Source: CADEDH01 sp039201605 (lineage in GTDB: Bacteria; Actinomycetota; Acidimicrobiia; Acidimicrobiales; SZUA-35). Taken from it: 64,000 bases of DNA. Made by a program: the position numbers and the translations under genes. This document shows positions 11,451-20,269 of this stretch, one piece after another. The notes beneath the pieces were generated by a model. It made no database searches and was not told where the DNA came from. It worked only from the letters and a program-made list of their open reading frames with translations. The stretch covers positions 62,001 through 126,000 of the forward strand of contig JBCCRO010000003.1 in NCBI GenBank assembly GCA_039201605.1, read 5' to 3'. The first letter of the stretch is position 1, and every line of letters begins with the position of its first letter.

Positions 11451-12296
11451 CTAGTCGTCGCCCTCCTGGGCTTCGAACCAGGTGAGGGCGTCGGCGGCCC
11501 ACGCCTCGCGCCGCGCCCGGAAGGTCTCGGCCGCCACCGACCCCGCCCACGGCTGGGGCAACAGGTGCTGTGGAAGCTCCGGATCGAGGAACGGGAACCG
11601 GCGCCAGTGGTGGACCAACTCGACGGTCCGACGGAAGGCGTCGACCGGTTCGCTCGGGTCTCGATCACCGATGTCGCGCTCGAAGTCGTGATAGCCGGCG
11701 GCCAGGGCGTCGAGATCCCACGCCCGGCGGACCAGGTCGGCATCCTCGGCCTCGCTGGCGGTCTGCGATCGCAGCACCGTGGTCTCGACCCCGGGGGCGA
11801 CCTCGGCCAGGACCCGGCGCAGCTCGGACTCCCGTTCGGCGTGGGGTGAGATCAGGAGGCTGGCCGCCAGCTCTCCGAAACCGAGGAACCCGAGTCGGGT
11901 GCGGAGCCGATTGCGGAGTGGGCGCTGGGTCTCGGCCACCGGGCAGTGCACCACCAGCCACACGCCGTGCCAGTCGACCGCCGACCGGCCGAAGGAGTAG
12001 ATCCGCTCCGCTCCCGATTCGAGCAGGGCCCGACCGTCATCGGTCAGCGACCACCGGACCCGCCGGCCGTGGCGACCGGCCGAAAGCAGGCCCTCCTCCC
12101 CGATGCGGGCGATGGCCTGACGGGCGTTCTTCTCTCCGATGCCGAGGGCGCCGGAACCGGCGACGAGCGTCGAGGTCCAGACCTCTCCCCCGGTGGGGAG
12201 GACGAACTCGCCGAGGATCGTGAGCAGCAGGGCCTTGGCCCCGCGATGCTGTGCCGGTAGCCGCTCGTCGGCGAGGTCGGTGGTGTTCACGACCAT
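11451..12296 (-). CDS. PaaX-family transcriptional regulator
   Basis: 281 residues, near the length of PaaX. The N-terminal winged helix contains GAKALLLTILGEFVLPTGG and GIGEKNARQAIARIGEEGLL; the core has WHGVWLVVHCPVAETQR and GFLGFGELAASLLISPHAE; the C-terminal region carries LVRRAWDLDALAAGYHDF, typical of the family. PaaX proteins repress aromatic-acid CoA pathways and respond to aryl-CoA thioesters. Its convergent position at the end of the box operon makes benzoyl-CoA a reasonable inducer here, by inference. TACCGT lies eight bases before the ATG, and GGGAG is also present. Confidence 0.85.
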   Translation of the reverse strand: MVVNTTDLADERLPAQHRGAKALLLTILGEFVLPTGGEVWTSTLVAGSGALGIGEKNARQAIARIGEEGLLSAGRHGRRVRWSLTDDGRALLESGAERIYSFGRSAVDWHGVWLVVHCPVAETQRPLRNRLRTRLGFLGFGELAASLLISPHAERESELRRVLAEVAPGVETTVLRSQTASEAEDADLVRRAWDLDALAAGYHDFERDIGDRDPSEPVDAFRRTVELVHHWRRFPFLDPELPQHLLPQPWAGSVAAETFRARREAWAADALTWFEAQEGDD

Positions 12297-12369
12297 CCGC
12301 TCCCACGGTACCAGTGGGCGCCGGGCATCTCAGCGGTCGCGGTCCGGGAGTCGCTCGACCGTCGAGGGG

Positions 12370-14130
12370 TCAGCCGAGGAGGACGAGGGTGGTGACGCCG
12401 GTGATGGTGAGCAGCGAGAGGGGCACACCGAGGCGGAGGTAGTCGGTGAAGCGGTAGCCGCCGGGGCCGTAGACCATGGTGTTGGTCTGGTAGCCGATCG
12501 GGGTGAGGAAGCTGGCGCTGCCGGCGACGGCGATGCCGATCATCAGCAGGCGCACGTCGAGGCCGGTGTCGATCGCCACCCCGAGGGCGATGGGGAACAC
12601 CAGGGCCACGGCGGCGGCATTGGTGATCAGCTCGGTGAGGATCATCGTGGCCACGATGAGGCCGACGATGGCCCCTGCGGTCCCGGCCCAGCCGAACCCG
12701 TCGAGGATGCCGCCGGCGATCACATCGGCCAGACCCGACACCCGCACCGCCTCCCCCAGGCCGAAGGCGCCGCCGATCATCAGCACGACGTTGGGGTCGA
12801 TGGCGTCCCGGGCGTCCCGGGGCCGGAGCACGCCGACGAGTATCAGGCCGAGGGCGGCAAAGATCGTGGCCCGTGTCACCGACAGGACACCGAGCAGGGG
12901 AAGGGCGACCACGGCGGCCAGCGCCGCGGCGGCGAAGGGAGCCTGCCGCCCGGCGGCGGGCGGGGCGGCATCCAGCCGGGACACGAGCAGGAAGTCGCCG
13001 GCGTCGCGCCAGCGGACGGCGAAGTCCTTGCCCGCCACCAGCAACAGCGTGTCGCCGGGCCGGAGGCGGACGATGCCGAGCTTGTCCCGGATGCGCTCGC
13101 CGCTGCGGTGCACGGCGAGGACGGCGGCCTGGTAGCGGCCGCGGAAGTCCATCTCGGCCGCCGTCCGTCCGGCGAGGGGGGAGCTGGCCCCGATGACGAC
13201 CTCGAAGAAGGCCTGGTCGCCGTTGCCGTTGGACAGGATGTCGGTGACCCCGGCCTCGGTCGGCGACAGCCCGGGCATGCGGTGGAGGTCGACCACGTTG
13301 TCGACCTGACCGGCGAAGACGAGCCGGTCACCCGCCCGGAGGGTCTGCGACGGCTGGACCGGGGCGATCGTCCGACCGGGACGCACGATCTCCACCAGGA
13401 ACACCCCGGAGAGGTTGCGCAGTCCGGCATCGCGCACCGACTGTCCGGCGATCGGACCCAGGGCGTCGACCACCATCGAGAGGGTGAAGTCCCGACCGCG
13501 GGCCACCTCCCGGGGCCGCCGACGGGTGGGCAGCAGCTTCGGGGCCAACACGATGATCGGGATCAGGCCGACCACGGCGAGCGGCAGACCGATGCGCGAC
13601 AGCTCGAAGAGGGCCAGCGGTTCCCGCCCCGACTGTTCGAGCAGACCGGACACCACGAGGTTGGTCGAGGTGCCGATAACGGTGACGGCACCGCCGAGGA
13701 TGGTGGCGTAGGACAGCGGGATGAGGAAGGTCGAGGCCGAGCGGCCGTGGCGGTCGGCCCACTGGGTCACCGCCGGGGTGAGCATGGCCACGATCGGGGT
13801 GTTGGCCAGGAACGAGCTGGCGGCGGCGGAGGGCACGACCAGGCGGGCCAGATCCCGTCCGTCGGTCGTCGGCTCCCGCAGAAGCCGCCCGACGAGGGGT
13901 TGGATGGCCCCGGTCCGTTCGATCGCCCCCGCGATCACGTACAGCCCGGCCACCGTGATCGGGGCCGGATTGGCGAAGCCCATGAAGGCCTCGGCCGCCG
14001 TGACCACCCCCGCCACGTAGAGGAGGGCGGTGGCGCCCAGGATCCCGGCCGGCGGGGAGACGCGGCCGGTGACGAGCGCGGCGACCATGGCCACGAGCAC
14101 GGCCAGCGTCAGATAGGCGTCCAGACCCAC
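12370..14130 (-). CDS. SLC13-type (DASS/ArsB-like) permease with internal TrkA-C domains
   Basis: 586 residues: about five N-terminal membrane helices with the SFLANTPIVAMLTPAV and IGTSTNLVVSGLL signatures (the SNT-type sodium/substrate motif), then two cytoplasmic RCK/TrkA-C domains at about residues 210-365 (GVFLVEIVRPGRTI, LRAGDRLVFAGQVDNV; VLAVHRSGERIRDKLG, LRPGDTLLLVAGKDF), and a second membrane half with a repeated signature ELITNAAAVALVFPIAL and PIGYQTNTMVYGPGGYRF. Such permeases carry sulfate, dicarboxylates or related anions; the substrate here is unknown. Start GTG at 14130. It stands alone, with 72 bases to the PaaX gene. Confidence 0.85.
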   Translation of the reverse strand: MGLDAYLTLAVLVAMVAALVTGRVSPPAGILGATALLYVAGVVTAAEAFMGFANPAPITVAGLYVIAGAIERTGAIQPLVGRLLREPTTDGRDLARLVVPSAAASSFLANTPIVAMLTPAVTQWADRHGRSASTFLIPLSYATILGGAVTVIGTSTNLVVSGLLEQSGREPLALFELSRIGLPLAVVGLIPIIVLAPKLLPTRRRPREVARGRDFTLSMVVDALGPIAGQSVRDAGLRNLSGVFLVEIVRPGRTIAPVQPSQTLRAGDRLVFAGQVDNVVDLHRMPGLSPTEAGVTDILSNGNGDQAFFEVVIGASSPLAGRTAAEMDFRGRYQAAVLAVHRSGERIRDKLGIVRLRPGDTLLLVAGKDFAVRWRDAGDFLLVSRLDAAPPAAGRQAPFAAAALAAVVALPLLGVLSVTRATIFAALGLILVGVLRPRDARDAIDPNVVLMIGGAFGLGEAVRVSGLADVIAGGILDGFGWAGTAGAIVGLIVATMILTELITNAAAVALVFPIALGVAIDTGLDVRLLMIGIAVAGSASFLTPIGYQTNTMVYGPGGYRFTDYLRLGVPLSLLTITGVTTLVLLG

Positions 14131-14249
14131 GGAACTCAGATCGGCCGGACGGCGCTGCAGTCAACCCGGTGCGCACGAGCGGGAGGGGGGTGAGGCACCG
14201 GCCCAGGATGCCTGAGCGACAACCTGGCGCCACCATGGCAGGTCAGACG

Positions 14250-14278
14250 GCTCCCCCCGGGTGGACCCCGGGGGGAGC
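14250..14278 (-). terminator. GC-rich hairpin after the lipoprotein gene
   Basis: GCTCCCCCCGGG (14250-14261), loop TGGAC, CCCGGGGGGAGC (14267-14278): a perfect 12-bp stem, 14 bases past the stop of the minus-strand lipoprotein gene. No clear T-run follows, as is common in high-GC actinobacteria. Confidence 0.7.
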
Positions 14279-14292
14279 GTCGTCGGTCAGGG

Positions 14293-14853
14293 CTAGAGGG
14301 CGAAGTCCTCGCCGCCGTTGTCGACGAACTCGCCGTCGGCGATCAGGCCGGCTTCCACCGCCACCGAGGCGCGCCCGTTGTCGGCCGCCCCCCACTGCAC
14401 GTAGGCCACGATGGCGTCGGCGCTACCGAAGCTGGCCGACGAGTACAGGCCGAACTCGCCGCTGTCGGGCACCAGACCGAGGGCGGACACGTCGATCTCG
14501 GCGGAGGCGCCGGGGGCGATCGACACCTCGGGGGCGTCGACGTAGGTGGGCCGGTTGCACAGCGAGTAGCCGGCGAGGGAGACCTCGGCGGCGCCGTCGT
14601 TGCGGACGGTGACGGTATTGGTGGAGAACGACACGGAGACGACCGAGATGGCGGCCTTCTCCTCCATGGCGTCGTCCTCCATGGCGTCGTCTTCCATCGC
14701 CTCGTCGTCGGAGGCGCCCTCGTCGGTGGATGCGGCGTCTTCGGTGGAAGCGTCGTCGGCGGTGGTGGTCTCCTCGCCGTCGGAGGAGCAGGCGGCGGCC
14801 ACGAGCAGGAGCGCGGCGAGCAGGGCAAGTAGGCGTCGAATGTTTGATGACAT
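14293..14853 (-). CDS. Exported lipoprotein with an acidic repeat linker and lamin-tail-like domain
   Basis: 186 residues from ATG at 14853. A lipobox signal (LLALLAALLLVAAACSS) gives a lipidated Cys. A very acidic linker with three near-copies of the EDDAM unit follows, then a small beta domain (ISVVSVSFSTNTVTVRNDGA, SLAGYSLCNRPTYVD, PGASAEIDVSALGL) resembling lamin-tail/intermediate-filament tail domains found in exported actinobacterial proteins. TAGGTT lies eight bases before this ATG, which favours it over the in-frame GTG at 14874. The function is unknown; surface display of a small beta-sandwich is the likely picture. Confidence 0.75.
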   Translation of the reverse strand: MSSNIRRLLALLAALLLVAAACSSDGEETTTADDASTEDAASTDEGASDDEAMEDDAMEDDAMEEKAAISVVSVSFSTNTVTVRNDGAAEVSLAGYSLCNRPTYVDAPEVSIAPGASAEIDVSALGLVPDSGEFGLYSSASFGSADAIVAYVQWGAADNGRASVAVEAGLIADGEFVDNGGEDFAL

Positions 14854-14963
14854 GGCCGACAAACCTACTGCCACCCTCGGCCTCGGGGGTGTCGGGGGGT
14901 GGCCAGTTCAGCGGTTGGTAACACCCTCGATCGATGGCCGACGACGAGGCGGGAAATCGGCCG

Positions 14964-16337
14964 CTACAGGGTGAACGTCATGTCGTCGACCAGGGCCCCC
15001 GGGAGGCGATAGCTGGCCGACGAGCGGGCCACGTAGGTGCTCGGATCGAGGATGGTGTCGACCTCCGAGGTGAGCGACACCAGGTTGGAACCGAGCAGCG
15101 AGTAGGCCGTGTCGTCGAAGCGCATGACGTTGGCCGGGGCCACGATCTCGCCGTTCTCCACCCAGAAGGTGGCGAAGCGGGTCATGCCCGTGGTCCGGCA
15201 GGCGGCCCGGTCGCTGAAGTTGAGGTACCAGAGGTTGCCGACGTAGAGGCCGGTGTCGAGCCGACTCAGGATGTCGTCGGTGGCCAACGTGCCACCGGCC
15301 ATCGACACCGCCTCGGGCGATTCCCACGATGACGCCCCGTTGGTCGGCACCCCGTACTCCTTGGCCGAGCGGGGCGAGACCAGGCAGTCGCGGTAGGCCC
15401 CGTCGTCGATCAGGGTGACCTCGTCGGGGCGGAGGAAGCCGTCGCCCTGGAAGTTGGGGGCGACGCCGTTGGCGATGTCCTCGGTGATGCGGACCGACCC
15501 GTCGAGGGTGGTCCCTTCGGTGACCATGCGCAGGAGTGGGGTCTGCTTGGTGCGATGGGCCTCGAGGCTGAACCCGCCCCACGACATCATGTCGATCAGC
15601 TCGGTGACGGCGGCCGGGGCCAGGTAGGTGCGGTAGGTGCCGGGCTTGAGGTCGACGGCGGGTCGGGCCAGGGCTTCGAGCTGGGTGGCCGACCACGACA
15701 CCTTCTGGGCGAAGGCATCGTCGTCCCAGTCGGTGCCGGCGTAGAGGTTCTTCACCGCCTTGTCCCTTTGCAGGTAGAAGGACCAGTCGAAGTTGAACGT
15801 GCGGGACTGGTGCCAGTTGCGCTGACCCAGCGAGTTGGCGAACCCCCGATAGCCGTCACCGGCGGCGTAGATGCCGACCAGGTCGTGGTCGGCCCCGGCG
15901 GCCTGGATGCGGTCCATGGCCTCGGACGGCTCGGGCAGATCACCGTCGGCCACCCGCTCGGTGGAGCTGACGTCGGTGTTGTAGAGCAGGTACGGATCGG
16001 GCGGGGTGACCGAGCGCTGCTCGCGCAGGGTGTCGATCGTTGTGCGGAGGCGGGCCCGGTCGAGGTCGGGGTCCTGGGCCAGCTGCACGGTGCCGGCCAC
16101 GTGGACGTCGCCGTCGATCAGGTCGAGCGAGATCGACCGCTGGCGGACCGAGCCCGCCTGGCGGACGTCGCCGTGGTTGAAGCGGACGAAGTCGGAGTCC
16201 TCGGCGGCGAGGGAGGCGGTGAGCACCTCGGCGCCGGTCAGCTGCCCGGTGGCCCAGGTGACCAGCTCGTCGAAGTAGGTCTGCACGTCGCTCGGTGCGG
16301 ATGCGGCGTCGGAGGTGACGGCGTCGGCGATGCTCAC
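14964..16337 (-). CDS. tldE: TldE/PmbA-family metallopeptidase subunit
   Basis: 457 residues from GTG at 16337, whose GTGA overlaps the tldD stop. Family blocks include SWSATQLEALARPAVDLKPG, LIDMMSWGGFSLEA, VRITEDIANGVAPNFQGDG and MTRFATFWVENGEIVAPANV. Like other TldE/PmbA proteins it lacks the HExxxH zinc motif and forms a heterodimer with TldD; the complex cleaves unfolded or modified peptides and, in some bacteria, matures ribosomal peptides or degrades antitoxins. I saw no precursor-peptide gene nearby, so general peptide turnover is the more cautious reading. Confidence 0.9.
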   Translation of the reverse strand: MSIADAVTSDAASAPSDVQTYFDELVTWATGQLTGAEVLTASLAAEDSDFVRFNHGDVRQAGSVRQRSISLDLIDGDVHVAGTVQLAQDPDLDRARLRTTIDTLREQRSVTPPDPYLLYNTDVSSTERVADGDLPEPSEAMDRIQAAGADHDLVGIYAAGDGYRGFANSLGQRNWHQSRTFNFDWSFYLQRDKAVKNLYAGTDWDDDAFAQKVSWSATQLEALARPAVDLKPGTYRTYLAPAAVTELIDMMSWGGFSLEAHRTKQTPLLRMVTEGTTLDGSVRITEDIANGVAPNFQGDGFLRPDEVTLIDDGAYRDCLVSPRSAKEYGVPTNGASSWESPEAVSMAGGTLATDDILSRLDTGLYVGNLWYLNFSDRAACRTTGMTRFATFWVENGEIVAPANVMRFDDTAYSLLGSNLVSLTSEVDTILDPSTYVARSSASYRLPGALVDDMTFTL

Positions 16338-17788
16338 GACTCTCCTCCGAAGACCTCGATGTCGGCGAAGCGGCACGGTGGCGAGGCGTGGCCGGTGCCG
16401 ACCATCTGATTGGGCTCCCCCTTGCCGCAGTTGGGCGTGCCCATCACGGTGACGGTGTCGGTGTCACCCACGCCGGTGAGGTTGCGCCAGAAGGTGGCGG
16501 AGATACCCCGGTAGCTGGGGTTGCGGACCACCTCGGTCAGCTCGCCGTTCTCGATGCGCCGGCCGTACTCGCAGGAGAACTGGAACTTGTTGCGGCTGTC
16601 GTCGATCGACCACGAGTTGTTGGTCTGGAGGTAGACGCCGTTCTCGATGCCGCCGATCAACTCCTCGAAGGTGGCGTCGCCGGGCTCGACGTTGAGGTTG
16701 GCCATGCGGTCGATGGGGGGACGGTTCCACGAACAGGCCCGGGAGTTGGCCACCCCCTCGATGCCGGCCCGGGCCTGCGACTGGGCCCCGCCGAGGGGCC
16801 GCTCAAGGATCCCGTCGCGGATCAGGTACTGCCTGGTCGCCGGGGTGGCGTCGTCGTCGAAGGCGTACCCGGCCAGCTGGCCTTCGACGGTCGGGTCGAA
16901 GGTGACGTTGAGCAGATCGGACCCGTAGCGATACGAGCCGAACATGTCGGTGGTGACGAAGCTCGTGCCGGCGTAGTTGCGCTCGTCGCCGAGGATGCGG
17001 TCGAGTTCGAGCGGGTGCCCGATCGACTCGTGAATCTGCAGGATCATCTGGTCCGGGGCGAGGACGACGTCCATCACCCCCGTCGGGCAGTTGGGGGCGT
17101 CGAGCAGCTGCAGGGCTTCGACCGGGAGGCGGGTGACGGCCTGGTCGAAGTCGAACCGATCGAGCACCTCGCTGCCGCCCTGACCGACGAACGAGCCTCG
17201 GCCGTGGGTGCGGGTCTGGGTGTTGGACCCCTCGTTGGCGGTGACGGTGAGGCCGGGGTAGGTGTTGCGGGTGTACTGCTCCACCCGCCCGCCGCCGGAG
17301 GTGAGGATGAGCGAGTCGGTGTCGATCCGGTTCAGCCGGGCGGCCCAGTTGACGATGCGGTCGTCGATCTTGAGCTGCTCGTCGGCCCGGCGGAGGAGGT
17401 CGATGCGGTCGGCGAGGGTGGTGGCGTCCCACGAATGCTGGACCGGCGACACGTAGGAGCCGACCGGGTGCGACAGCGGCGGCTCGGCCAGGAGCGTGCG
17501 ACCGACGGTGGCGGCCGCCCATCGCCGGGCCCGGGCCACGGCGGCGGCGAGGCCGTCCTCGGTCAGGTCGGAGGTGGCGGCGTAGCCACAGCCGCCGCCG
17601 TCCCAGATGGTGACCATGACGCCGGCGTCGACGGAGGTGGACACGGGTTCGACCACGCCGCGCTGCACGGTGAGGGACTCGCCCCGTGCTTCGCTGTAGC
17701 GGATCGAGGCATAGGTGACATCGGCGGGAAGGGCGGCGGCGAAGCGTTGTTCCAGCCGCTCGAGCGAAGGTGCCTCTGCGGTTGACAT
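16334..17788 (-). CDS. tldD: TldD-family zinc metallopeptidase catalytic subunit
   Basis: 484 residues from ATG at 17788. The catalytic HExxxH motif is present at residues 253-258 (HESIGH within QIHESIGHPLELDRILG), and a third zinc ligand is expected from Cys in the C-terminal GTPNCGKGEP. Other family blocks are YGRRIENGELTEVVRNPSYRG and DGILERPLGGAQSQARAG. With TldE it forms a barrel-shaped hexameric or dimeric protease for unfolded peptides. A TAGGAT hexamer seven bases before the ATG suggests that the tldD-tldE transcript is leaderless. The gene diverges from the PPOX oxidoreductase gene. Confidence 0.93.
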   Translation of the reverse strand: MSTAEAPSLERLEQRFAAALPADVTYASIRYSEARGESLTVQRGVVEPVSTSVDAGVMVTIWDGGGCGYAATSDLTEDGLAAAVARARRWAAATVGRTLLAEPPLSHPVGSYVSPVQHSWDATTLADRIDLLRRADEQLKIDDRIVNWAARLNRIDTDSLILTSGGGRVEQYTRNTYPGLTVTANEGSNTQTRTHGRGSFVGQGGSEVLDRFDFDQAVTRLPVEALQLLDAPNCPTGVMDVVLAPDQMILQIHESIGHPLELDRILGDERNYAGTSFVTTDMFGSYRYGSDLLNVTFDPTVEGQLAGYAFDDDATPATRQYLIRDGILERPLGGAQSQARAGIEGVANSRACSWNRPPIDRMANLNVEPGDATFEELIGGIENGVYLQTNNSWSIDDSRNKFQFSCEYGRRIENGELTEVVRNPSYRGISATFWRNLTGVGDTDTVTVMGTPNCGKGEPNQMVGTGHASPPCRFADIEVFGGES

Positions 17789-17795
17789 GGCCGTG

Positions 17796-17917
17796 ATCCT
17801 ACTCACGGGTAGGAGGTGCGTCCCGTCGATTGAGTGGGGGATCGACCGGCTCCTCGGGCCGCCCGCCGGCCGGCGGCCGCAGGCCGAGAGGTACCGCTTC
17901 GACCGGGGGATTAAGGT
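17796..17917. promoter_or_regulatory. Divergent promoter region of tldD and the PPOX gene
   Basis: On the minus strand TAGGAT (17796-17801) lies seven bases before the tldD ATG. On the plus strand TAAGGT (17912-17917) lies seven bases before the PPOX ATG. An inverted repeat TCCTAC/GTAGGA with a 6-base loop (17797-17814) overlaps the tldD -10 site and could bind a regulator. No -35 element close to consensus is evident for either. Confidence 0.5.
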
Positions 17918-17924
17918 CACAGTC

Positions 17925-18398
17925 ATGGGCCGCAAACTGGCAACCGAAGATGTGGTCGAGCTCGATGAGCTCCTGGCCTTCGTCACCGACCGGCACCGCT
18001 GGGTGCTGATCACGCTGCGGGCGGACGGGCGTCCGCAGGCCTCGCCGGTGACGGGCGGGGTCACGGCCGACGGTCGGCTGGTGGTGGCCACCTACCCCTC
18101 CCGGGACAAGGTGTTCAACCTGCGACGCGACCCGCGGACCACGGTCTGCGTGATGAGTGACAACTTCGGTGGGGCCTGGGTCCAGGTGGACGGGTTGGCC
18201 ACGGTCACCGACGTGCCCGAGGCGGTCGAGGGCATGGTGGCGTACTACCGGGCGGTCTCGGGCGAGCACCCCGACTGGGACGAGTATCGGGAGGCCATGA
18301 TCCGTCAGGGCAAGTGCCTGATCTCGATCGACGTCGAACGCTGGGGCCCGATCGCCACCGGCGGGTTCCCGCCCAGCATCGCCACGCTCGGCCAGTAG
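17925..18398 (+). CDS. PPOX-class (F420- or flavin-dependent) oxidoreductase
   Basis: 157 residues with a split-barrel pyridoxamine-phosphate-oxidase fold: RHRWVLITLRADGRPQASPV, GRLVVATYPSRDKVFNLRRD, TVCVMSDNFGGAWVQVDGLA and a C-terminal ISIDVERWGPIATGGFPP. This arrangement is typical of the mycobacterial Rv1155-like group, many of which bind coenzyme F420 and reduce biliverdin or other substrates. The exact cofactor and substrate cannot be fixed from sequence. Start ATG at 17925 follows TAAGGT by seven bases and lacks a Shine-Dalgarno sequence. It lies 27 bases before the amidase gene and may be cotranscribed with it. Confidence 0.85.
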   Translation: MGRKLATEDVVELDELLAFVTDRHRWVLITLRADGRPQASPVTGGVTADGRLVVATYPSRDKVFNLRRDPRTTVCVMSDNFGGAWVQVDGLATVTDVPEAVEGMVAYYRAVSGEHPDWDEYREAMIRQGKCLISIDVERWGPIATGGFPPSIATLGQ

Positions 18399-18425
18399 CG
18401 ATCCCGGTGCGGGGCTGAGCGCCTG

Positions 18426-19844
18426 ATGTCCGACGACGAGCTGCTCTGGTCGACCGCCGTCGACCTCGCCGCCCGCGTCGCCGGGAAGGAGGTGTCGGCC
18501 CGGGAGGTGGCCGAGGCCCACCTGCGCCGGATCGAGGCCGTCAACCCGACGGTCAACGCCGTGGTGACGGTGACGGCCGAGCGGGCGATGGAGCTGGCCG
18601 ACGCCGCCGATGAGGCCCTGGCCCGGGGTGACGAGATCGGGCCGCTGCACGGGCTGCCGGCGGTCCACAAGGACCTGCACGAGACGGCCGGGATCCGCAC
18701 GACGTTCGGATCGCCGCTGTTCGCCGATCACGTGCCGACCACCAACGCCGCCATCGTCCAGCGCATGCTCGACGCCGGAGCCATCACCCTTGGCAAGTCC
18801 AACACCCCGGAGTTCGGGGCCGGGAGCCAGACCTTCAACGAGTTGTTCGGGGCGACGCTCAACCCCTATGACCTGTCCCGCACCTGTGGTGGGAGCAGCG
18901 GCGGGGCGGCGGTGGCGCTGGCCACCGGCATGGTGGCGTTGGCCGACGGCAGCGACATGGGTGGCTCGCTGCGCAACCCCGCCGGCTTCTGCAACGTGGT
19001 CGGCTTCCGCCCCTCACCCGGGCGGGTCCCGGCCCTGCCCACCGTCGGCGGCTGGGGGACGCTGAGCGTGCACGGACCGATGGCCCGCACCGTGGCCGAT
19101 GTGGCGTTGTTCCTCACCGGCATCGCCGGCGCCGATCGCCGGTCGCCGATCTCGCTCCCGGGGGCGCCGTCGAGCTTCGGCCGTCCGCTCGATCGGGACC
19201 TGACCGGCACCCGCATCGCCGTCAGCCCTCGCCTCGGCGATCTGCCGGTCGATCCGGCGGTGGTCCGGGTGGTGGAGGCGGCGGGTGCGGTGTTCGAGGG
19301 GCTCGGGTGCCAGGTCGACACCGTCGACCCCGATCTCGGGGCGGCCGACGAGGTGTTCCAGACACTGCGGGCCTGGCAGTTCGAGATGGGGTTCGGACGC
19401 CAGGTCGATGCTCGGCGGGAGGCGTTCAAAGAGACGATCCGGTGGAACGTCGACCGGGGCCGATCGTTGACCGGTCCCGACATCGCCGCCGCCGAGCGGG
19501 CCCGTACCGAGGTGTTCCTCGGGTTCTCCGACTTCATGGAGACCTACGACTGGCTGTTGGTGCCGACGGCCCAGGTGCCACCTTTCGACGTCGAGACCGA
19601 GTGGGTGTCGGAGATCGACGGGGTCCGACTCGACACCTACATCGATTGGATGAAGGCCTGTTTCCGGATCACGGTGACCGGCCACCCGGCGATCTCGGTA
19701 CCCGGTGGTTTCACCGATGACGGCCTGCCGGTCGGGGTCCAGATCGTGGGCCGGCACCTGGACGACTTCGGTGTGCTCCAGGCGGCGTACGCCTTAGAGC
19801 AGGCCAACCCGGTCGGGCGTACCCGTCCGCCCGGGTATGACTGA
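18426..19844 (+). CDS. Amidase signature family hydrolase
   Basis: 472 residues with the complete Ser-cisSer-Lys triad: Lys82 in LPAVHKDLH, cis-Ser at about 157 in CGGSSGGAAVALA and nucleophile Ser181 in DMGGSLRNPAGF. The N-terminal helix pair SAREVAEAHLRRIEAVNP and the C-terminal GHPAISVPGGFTDDGLPVGVQ also fit. It hydrolyses a carboxamide to acid and ammonia. The absence of GatC/GatB neighbours and the NPAG (rather than RQPA) sequence argue against a glutamyl-tRNA amidotransferase subunit. The substrate is unknown. Confidence 0.9.
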   Translation: MSDDELLWSTAVDLAARVAGKEVSAREVAEAHLRRIEAVNPTVNAVVTVTAERAMELADAADEALARGDEIGPLHGLPAVHKDLHETAGIRTTFGSPLFADHVPTTNAAIVQRMLDAGAITLGKSNTPEFGAGSQTFNELFGATLNPYDLSRTCGGSSGGAAVALATGMVALADGSDMGGSLRNPAGFCNVVGFRPSPGRVPALPTVGGWGTLSVHGPMARTVADVALFLTGIAGADRRSPISLPGAPSSFGRPLDRDLTGTRIAVSPRLGDLPVDPAVVRVVEAAGAVFEGLGCQVDTVDPDLGAADEVFQTLRAWQFEMGFGRQVDARREAFKETIRWNVDRGRSLTGPDIAAAERARTEVFLGFSDFMETYDWLLVPTAQVPPFDVETEWVSEIDGVRLDTYIDWMKACFRITVTGHPAISVPGGFTDDGLPVGVQIVGRHLDDFGVLQAAYALEQANPVGRTRPPGYD

Positions 19845-19908
19845 TATGGCTGGCGTCGGACTGGCCCGTTGCGACGAGTACCGATGGGTTCGGCTGTTTT
19901 CGAGTCGT

Positions 19909-19937
19909 TTGAGTGACCTGAGGTGAAGTGCTAACGT
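19909..19937 (+). promoter_or_regulatory. Predicted sigma-70-type promoter
   Basis: TTGAGT (19909-19914) and TAACGT (19932-19937) are separated by 17 bases. The likely start point near 19944 would give a leader of about 60 bases before the small gene at 20005, in contrast to the many leaderless-looking starts elsewhere. Confidence 0.6.
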
Positions 19938-20004
19938 CTAGGGTTACGTAACTCACCCCAAGAGGTAGTGGTGCACAGCCGCTATGGCAGCCCCAGGGGG
20001 ATTC

Positions 20005-20262
20005 ATGGGACGCAACTCCGACATGCTCACCACGGAGCGCATCCGCCGTGAGGCGCTGCGCCAGCTCGACACGGAGCTGGATCGATGCACCGATCGCCTT
20101 CCATCGCTCGAGGAGCTCGAGTCGGCGGCGCTCATAGAGCTGGCGGCCGCCGCCGGCGATTCGCTACACGACGAGCCCGCCGCCCCCGACCTCGACATGG
20201 GCAGCGATGAAGAGGTCGAGGACGACGGTCACCGTCGCCACGGAACCGTCGAACCCGACTGA
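20005..20262 (+). CDS. Small acidic protein of unknown function
   Basis: 85 residues from ATG at 20005, preceded by AGGGGG with six-base spacing; this favours it over the in-frame ATG at 19984. The sequence is helical and acidic (RIRREALRQLDTELDRCTDR, LEELESAALIELAAAAGD), without membrane segments or known motifs. It ends seven bases from the convergent sigma factor gene. I do not recognise a family. A regulator or partner of the neighbouring sigma factor is possible, but nothing in the sequence shows it. Confidence 0.6.
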   Translation: MGRNSDMLTTERIRREALRQLDTELDRCTDRLPSLEELESAALIELAAAAGDSLHDEPAAPDLDMGSDEEVEDDGHRRHGTVEPD

Positions 20263-20269
20263 TGAGCAG

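Noticed and set aside
12139..14193. A 684-codon open frame on the plus strand
   Set aside because: It is antisense to the SLC13-type permease and part of the PaaX-type gene; the permease has both family signatures and TrkA-C domains.
14964..17788. TldD/TldE as part of a ribosomal peptide cluster
   Set aside because: No precursor peptide, modification enzyme or export gene is adjacent; general peptide turnover is enough to explain the pair.
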